Assembly: GCA_038221545.1 (NCBI GenBank)
Contig: JBBRIE010000113.1
Location: 1 to 9,216 of the forward strand
Direction of reading: 5' to 3'
Length of the DNA: 9,216 nt
From: JBBQNY01 sp038221545
Lineage (GTDB): Bacteria; Pseudomonadota; Gammaproteobacteria; Xanthomonadales; Ahniellaceae
This document shows, one piece after another, positions 5,645 to 9,216 of the stretch. The stretch's first letter is position 1, and each line of letters opens with the position of its first letter. The notes under the pieces were generated by a model, which saw only the letters and a list, made by a program, of their open reading frames with translations, did no database searches and was not told the origin of the DNA. A program made the position numbers and the translations under genes.

Positions 5645-7411
5645 ATGACGAGTCAACTCGCCGCGCTCAACGAGTGGGTTGCCAGGGTGGCGGAACTCAC
5701 CCGACCGGACCGCATCCAGTGGTGCGACGGATCGGAAGCGGAAGACCGCGCGCTCAAGGCGCAGATGGTCGCCAGTGGCGATCTGGTTGCCCTCAATGCC
5801 ACGACCCGTCCCGGTTGCTACCTGCACCGGTCGCATCCTTCCGACGTCGCGCGCGTCGAGCACCTGACCTTCGTCTGCACCGACGCCGCCGAAGACGCCG
5901 GACCGAACAACAACTGGATGGCACCGGCCGAAGCGCACGCGAAGATGGACGCACTGTTCGCCGGATGCATGCGTGGGCGCACGCTGTACGTGGTGCCGTA
6001 CTGCATGGGTCCGATCGACTCGCCGCTGTCGCGCTGCGGGGTCGAGATCACCGATTCGGCGTACGTGGTCGCCAACATGCGGATCATGACGCGCATGGGT
6101 GCCGCAGCGCTTGCGCGCATCGAGCGCGAGGGAGCATTCGTGCGCGGACTGCACTCGATCGGCGAACTCGATCCGGAGCGTCGCTTCATCATGCATTTTC
6201 CGGGCGAACTCTCGATCAAGTCGTTTGGCTCGGGCTACGGTGGCAACGCACTGCTCGGCAAGAAGTGCCACGCGCTGCGCATCGCCTCGCACCAGGCGCG
6301 CGCCGAAGGCTGGCTCGCGGAGCACATGCTGATCGTCGGCATCGAGACGCCATCCGGCCAGACGCATTACGTCGCGGCCGCGTTTCCGTCCGCGTGCGGC
6401 AAGACCAACCTCGCGATGCTCATTCCACCCGAGTCCTATCGTGCGGAAGGCTGGAAGGTGTGGACCGTCGGCGACGACATCTGCTGGATGACGCCGGGCA
6501 GCGATGGCCGCCTGTGGGCGATCAATCCGGAGGCCGGGTTCTTCGGCGTGGCCCCGGGCACCAGTGCGTCGACCAACCGCAACGCGCTCGAGATGCTCGC
6601 GCGCGACTCGATCTTCACCAACGTGGGCGTCACGGCCGACAACGAGCCCTGGTGGGAAGGCCTGCCGGGCAACGCCGCGCTGGACTGGAAAGGCCAGCCG
6701 ATGGGCGCCGAACCGAATGGCACCGCGGCGCACCCGAATTCACGTTTCACCGTCAGCGCGCGCCAGTGCGCAAGCTGGACCGAACGCGCGGAAGACCCGC
6801 AGGGCGTGCCGATCTCCGCGATCGTGTTCGGCGGGCGTCGCGAGTCGCTGGTGCCGCTGGTGTTCGAGGCCCGCGACTGGACGCACGGCGTCGTGGTCGG
6901 CGCGTCGATGGCGTCGGAGACCACCGCCGCTGCGACCGGCGCGGTCGGTGTCGTGCGCCGCGACCCGATGGCGATGAAGCCCTTCTGCGGATACAACTTC
7001 GCGGATTACTTCGCGCACTGGTTGTCGTTCGACAAGCCGGACGCGAACCTGCCGAAGATCTTCCACGTGAACTGGTTCCGCAAGGATGCGAATGGCCGCT
7101 TCATGTGGCCCGGATTCGGCGACAACCTGCGCGTGATCGAGTGGATGCTTCGGCGCATAGACGGCACCCTCGCTGCGGTCGAGACGCCCATCGGCAGGCT
7201 GCCGCGCGCGGAGGATCTCGATCTCGACGGTGCCGGGGTCGCTGCCGAGACCGTCGACCGGCTGCTGGCGTTCGACGCCGACGGGTGGTCCGCGGAACTC
7301 GATGCGATCGGCACGTTCTTCGACGAATTCGGCACCCGCATGCCGCCGGTATTGCGCGACGAGGTGCGGTCTATGGGCATGCAACTCGACCGGACTCGCG
7401 CTGCCGCCTGA
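5645..7411 (+). CDS. pckG: Phosphoenolpyruvate carboxykinase, GTP-dependent
   Basis: This cytosolic enzyme converts oxaloacetate and GTP to phosphoenolpyruvate, CO2 and GDP, the entry step of gluconeogenesis from TCA-cycle carbon. It has 588 residues, full length for the GTP family, and reads closely like vertebrate PCK1. The substrate and metal site includes FGSGYGGNALLGKKC (K207 matching PCK1 K244) and H227 in WLAEHMLI. The phosphate loop FPSACGKTNLAM has the family's reactive C251 and K253, and GDDICWM has D278 as metal ligand. NPEAGFFGVAPGTS, FGGRRESLVPLV and KIFHVNWFRKD are also present. These motifs separate it from the unrelated ATP-type PckA. ATG 5645 is the natural N-terminus (MTSQLAALNEWV); a GTG 123 bases upstream only adds unconserved GC-rich sequence. 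GGAG at 5630-5633 is the likely ribosome-binding site. With FadE nearby, both fit growth on fatty acids. Confidence 0.98.
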   Translation: MTSQLAALNEWVARVAELTRPDRIQWCDGSEAEDRALKAQMVASGDLVALNATTRPGCYLHRSHPSDVARVEHLTFVCTDAAEDAGPNNNWMAPAEAHAKMDALFAGCMRGRTLYVVPYCMGPIDSPLSRCGVEITDSAYVVANMRIMTRMGAAALARIEREGAFVRGLHSIGELDPERRFIMHFPGELSIKSFGSGYGGNALLGKKCHALRIASHQARAEGWLAEHMLIVGIETPSGQTHYVAAAFPSACGKTNLAMLIPPESYRAEGWKVWTVGDDICWMTPGSDGRLWAINPEAGFFGVAPGTSASTNRNALEMLARDSIFTNVGVTADNEPWWEGLPGNAALDWKGQPMGAEPNGTAAHPNSRFTVSARQCASWTERAEDPQGVPISAIVFGGRRESLVPLVFEARDWTHGVVVGASMASETTAAATGAVGVVRRDPMAMKPFCGYNFADYFAHWLSFDKPDANLPKIFHVNWFRKDANGRFMWPGFGDNLRVIEWMLRRIDGTLAAVETPIGRLPRAEDLDLDGAGVAAETVDRLLAFDADGWSAELDAIGTFFDEFGTRMPPVLRDEVRSMGMQLDRTRAAA

Positions 7412-7458
7412 GCCGCGGTCGCTGCCACGTCCCTCGGCCGTGACGATGACCCGGCTCA
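7409..7458. terminator. Stem-loop beginning at the pckG stop codon
   Basis: TGAGCCG (7409-7415), one bulged C, and GGTC (7417-7420) pair with GACCCGGCTCA (7448-7458), giving an 11-bp stem with a single bulge. The stem starts on the pckG TGA itself. The loop can hold a smaller CGTC/GACG stem (7428-7431 with 7442-7445). No T-run follows, so it may be a weak or U-less terminator or an mRNA 3'-end stabiliser. The rest of gap 7412-7627 shows no gene and no convincing promoter for the sigma factor. Confidence 0.3.
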
Positions 7459-7606
7459 TCAAGGGTCGCTCGCGAAACGCCAGGCGATTGCACGCGCTTG
7501 CCTCCGCTGGTCGCCGGAGAGGGTGAATCGTTGTCGCCGGCTGCGGAAGCGAGCAGGCAACGTTTCACGTCGCTGCCCGGGCGCCACTTCAAACCCCCGA
7601 GCATCT

Positions 7607-7628
7607 ATTGGCATCCCAATCGATGCCA
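7607..7628 (+). promoter_or_regulatory. Two mutually exclusive hairpins at the sigma-factor start
   Basis: TGGCATC (7609-7615) pairs perfectly with GATGCCA (7622-7628), whose last base is the A of the proposed ATG. Alternatively ATTGG (7607-7611) pairs with CCAAT (7616-7620) across a four-base loop. The two folds share bases and cannot coexist. The first hides the start codon and the second frees it. A simple translational switch or a protein-binding dyad is possible; the sequence alone does not decide. Confidence 0.35.
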
Positions 7629-8248
7629 TGCATGCTGCCGCCGCCGCCTCTCCCGAGGATTCAACGCACTTGTTTCCCACTGCGTCGTCCACCGCGTTCG
7701 TCGCCACGCCCCGTTTCGATCCCGATCGTACGCAGGTCGACGCCGCGACAGGTGGCGACGTGCGCGCGTTCGAGGAACTGTATCGCCGGCACTCCGGCCG
7801 CATCCATGGCGTGCTGCGCAGGCTTGCCGGACAGGACATCGCGCGCTCCGAGGAATGGACACAGGAGGCGTTCGTGCTGGCCTGGCAGCGTCTGGCGACG
7901 TTTCGCGGTGACAGCCTGTTCGCGACCTGGCTGCATCGACTCGCCGTCAACGTCGCGTTGATGAGCCTGCGGTCCACGCGCCGGGGCGACGCTGCAACGG
8001 CCAGCTGGGACGATGAAGCGCCGGAGCAGGTCGCGGCACCGGGGTACGACCCGGCCTTGCGGCTGGACCTCGCCGCCGCCGTCGCGCGCCTGCCGCCGCG
8101 GGCGCGGGCGATCCTGGTCCTGCACGACATCGAGGGCTGGAAACACGAGGAGATCGGCCGCGAGCTGGGCGTCGCGGTCGGCACCTGCAAGGCGCAGTTG
8201 CATCGCGCCCGCGCGTTGTTGCGCAAATACCTGGAGCACACGGCATGA
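7628..8248 (+). CDS. ECF-subfamily RNA polymerase sigma factor
   Basis: The product has 206 residues with two sigma domains and no region 3, the layout of extracytoplasmic-function sigma factors. Region 2 covers about residues 40-115: GGDVRAFEELYRRH, then the -10-binding helix SEEWTQEAFVLAWQ and FATWLHRLAVNVALMSLR. Region 4 covers about 148-202: LPPRARAILVLHDIEGWKHEEIGRELGVAVGTCKAQLHRARALLRKYL, a helix-turn-helix for -35 recognition. The start is uncertain. ATG 7628 lacks a ribosome-binding site and lies in a hairpin, while a TTG at 7670 has GAGGA (7655-7659) ten bases before it and would remove 14 unconserved residues. The stop overlaps the next gene's start as ATGA (8245-8248), so the two are translationally coupled. 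By family knowledge it would direct RNA polymerase to a small regulon and is held inactive by the protein encoded next. I saw no self-recognised promoter motif upstream. Confidence 0.93.
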   Translation: MHAAAAASPEDSTHLFPTASSTAFVATPRFDPDRTQVDAATGGDVRAFEELYRRHSGRIHGVLRRLAGQDIARSEEWTQEAFVLAWQRLATFRGDSLFATWLHRLAVNVALMSLRSTRRGDAATASWDDEAPEQVAAPGYDPALRLDLAAAVARLPPRARAILVLHDIEGWKHEEIGRELGVAVGTCKAQLHRARALLRKYLEHTA

Positions 8249-8742
8249 CCGATTTCGAATGGCGTCGAAGCCTGCGCGACCTCTGCGCGGACACTGAACC
8301 CCCGGCGCACGTCTGGGGCGGGATTCTGGCGCGCATCGGTGGCGCCGAACGGCTGCCGTCCGCGCCTCCGCGTGCGGCGGCGCGCCGCAGCCGCCGTCGC
8401 TTCGCATGGCGCGTCATGGCCACCGCGGCGTCGGTGCTCGTCGTCTTCGCGATTGCGCGGATGGCCCCGACCACGCGCCCGGAGCCGGCCGCAGCAGTGC
8501 GCGCGGCGTCGGTCGAACCGAAGCGCGATCGCGATCCGGCAGCCACCTCCGAGTCCATCCTGCGCGAGGGCCTTGCGCGCAACCCGGTGCTGGCGGCCAC
8601 CGATGCGGAACTGCGCGAGATTCAGGAGCAATTGCAGCGGGCACTCGTGCTTGAACCGGGATCCGAGCGACTCCGGCGCATGCTGATGCGCACGGAGGGC
8701 GAGCGTCGCCGCCTGCTCCAGTACCAGTCGCAGCTGGGCTGA
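8245..8742 (+). CDS. Single-pass membrane protein, probable anti-sigma factor
   Basis: The protein has 165 residues and shares ATGA with the end of the sigma gene, the classic layout of a sigma/anti-sigma pair. The N-terminal ~50 residues are cytosolic by the positive-inside rule (MTDFEWRRSLRDLC..., then the strongly basic RRSRRRFAWR). One hydrophobic helix runs from about 56 to 73 (MATAASVLVVFAIARM). The outer part (74-165) is helical and charged, and EIQEQLQRALVLEPGSERLRRMLMRTEGERRRLL has coiled-coil character. The zinc anti-sigma motif HxxxCxxC is absent; the only cysteine is C14. So it is either a non-zinc anti-sigma factor or another membrane partner. The assignment rests on operon position, topology and coupling, not on sequence recognition. 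TGA at 8740-8742 is followed 4 bases later by the next gene. Confidence 0.8.
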   Translation: MTDFEWRRSLRDLCADTEPPAHVWGGILARIGGAERLPSAPPRAAARRSRRRFAWRVMATAASVLVVFAIARMAPTTRPEPAAAVRAASVEPKRDRDPAATSESILREGLARNPVLAATDAELREIQEQLQRALVLEPGSERLRRMLMRTEGERRRLLQYQSQLG

Positions 8743-8746
8743 CGCC

Positions 8747-9216
8747 GTGGCGCGAACAGCTCTCCGCAGGTTCGCCGGGGGCGCGTGGTGGATAGCCTGC
8801 GTCGCCGCCTGCGCGAACGCTCACGGCGAAGCCATCGAGCGCGAATGGGCGCATACGGGCAATGGCAGCGTGACGCTCGACAATGCATGGGGCAGCGTCG
8901 AGGTCATCGGCTGGCCGGAAGCGCGCGTGCAACTGCGGGGCGAACTGGGGGAGGGCGCGGAACTGGCGGTCGCGGAAGCCGCAAGCACGCGGCTGCGGCT
9001 CGCCGTCAAGCACGACGACCGCTTCCGCGCGCGCATAGCCGGGTCGCGCCTGGTGCTGCACGTGCCACAGGGCGTGGCGTTCACCTTCACTGGCGTGTCC
9101 GCGGATATCGACGTGCGCGGACTGCGCAACTCGCCGATGATCGCGATCAGCACCGTCACCGGCGATCAGCGGCTTGCCGGTACCGCGCGCGCGACGCGGA
9201 TGAAGAGCGTCAGCGG
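8747..9216 (+). CDS. Exported DUF4097-like beta-repeat protein (partial, runs off right edge)
   Basis: An open frame starts at GTG 8747, 4 bases after the anti-sigma stop, and continues to the window end (156 complete codons). It begins with an export signal: MARTALRRF, then a hydrophobic stretch GGAWWIACVAACANA, with a signal peptidase I site after ANA (residue 25). VAAC (19-22) also fits a lipobox, so a lipoprotein anchored at C22 is an alternative. The mature part has short beta-strand units of the DUF4097/putative-adhesin kind: GNGSVTLDNAWGSVEVIGW, RLVLHVPQGVAFTFTGVSADIDVRGL and SPMIAISTVTGDQRLAG. These suggest a stacked beta-solenoid. No catalytic motif is visible. The close spacing puts it third in the sigma-factor operon, so it is likely an envelope component or sensor in that unit. 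The GTG has only a weak ribosome-binding site, consistent with coupled translation. Confidence 0.85.
   Translation, partial: MARTALRRFAGGAWWIACVAACANAHGEAIEREWAHTGNGSVTLDNAWGSVEVIGWPEARVQLRGELGEGAELAVAEAASTRLRLAVKHDDRFRARIAGSRLVLHVPQGVAFTFTGVSADIDVRGLRNSPMIAISTVTGDQRLAGTARATRMKSVS

Noticed and set aside
3980..6733. Very long minus-strand open frame opposite the oxygenase gene and pckG (917 codons)
   Set aside because: It lies opposite two well-supported genes, shows only low-complexity Arg/Gly/His-rich sequence, and has no ribosome-binding site or domain.
5443..7443. Plus-strand open frame overlapping pckG in another frame (666 codons)
   Set aside because: pckG in the neighbouring frame has full-length family similarity. 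This frame translates to Arg-rich sequence typical of a frame-shifted GC-rich gene.
7459..8631. Minus-strand open frame opposite the sigma and anti-sigma genes (390 codons)
   Set aside because: It has no recognisable domain, has biased Arg/Ala/Ser content, and is fully antisense to the coupled sigma/anti-sigma pair.

Overview
The window is GC-rich throughout, with dense coding and strong GC bias at third codon positions. It reads as chromosome of a gammaproteobacterium of the Xanthomonadales/Lysobacterales type. The grounds are an E. coli-like long FadE acyl-CoA dehydrogenase, a GTP-type (not ATP-type) PEP carboxykinase, and a sigma / membrane protein / DUF4097-like cluster. This is an inference from gene content only; no rRNA or other lineage marker is present. 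I see no tRNA, rRNA, transposase, phage gene or CRISPR array.

Layout. (1) Positions 1-3157, minus strand: fadE, then a 132-residue four-helix membrane protein, then the first 36 codons of an unidentified protein running off the left edge. Strong GC-rich dyads sit in both short gaps. (2) 3158-3322: a divergent control region with a good minus-strand promoter for fadE. An 18-bp inverted repeat (3243-3260) lies over its -10 box and expected start point, a natural operator candidate for the TetR-family regulator that follows. (3) 3323-3916, plus: the TetR regulator. (4) 3998-5488, plus: one long frame coding Sel1-like repeats followed by a prolyl-4-hydroxylase-type Fe(II)/2-oxoglutarate oxygenase, interrupted by one in-frame amber codon at 4499-4501. 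(5) 5645-7411, plus: complete pckG. (6) 7628 to the right edge, plus: an ECF sigma factor, a tightly coupled single-pass membrane protein (probable anti-sigma factor), and an exported DUF4097-like beta-repeat protein cut off by the window end.

How the genes fit together. FadE (first step of fatty acid beta-oxidation) and PckG (oxaloacetate to PEP, entry to gluconeogenesis) are both needed for growth on fatty acids or other C2-yielding carbon, and the TetR regulator is placed to tune fadE. The sigma/anti-sigma/exported-protein cluster looks like a separate envelope-sensing unit. The most unusual points are the lone amber codon in the Sel1-oxygenase gene, the inverted-repeat operator on the fadE promoter, competing hairpins at the sigma-factor start, and a 10-bp perfect dyad abutting the start codon of the small membrane protein.
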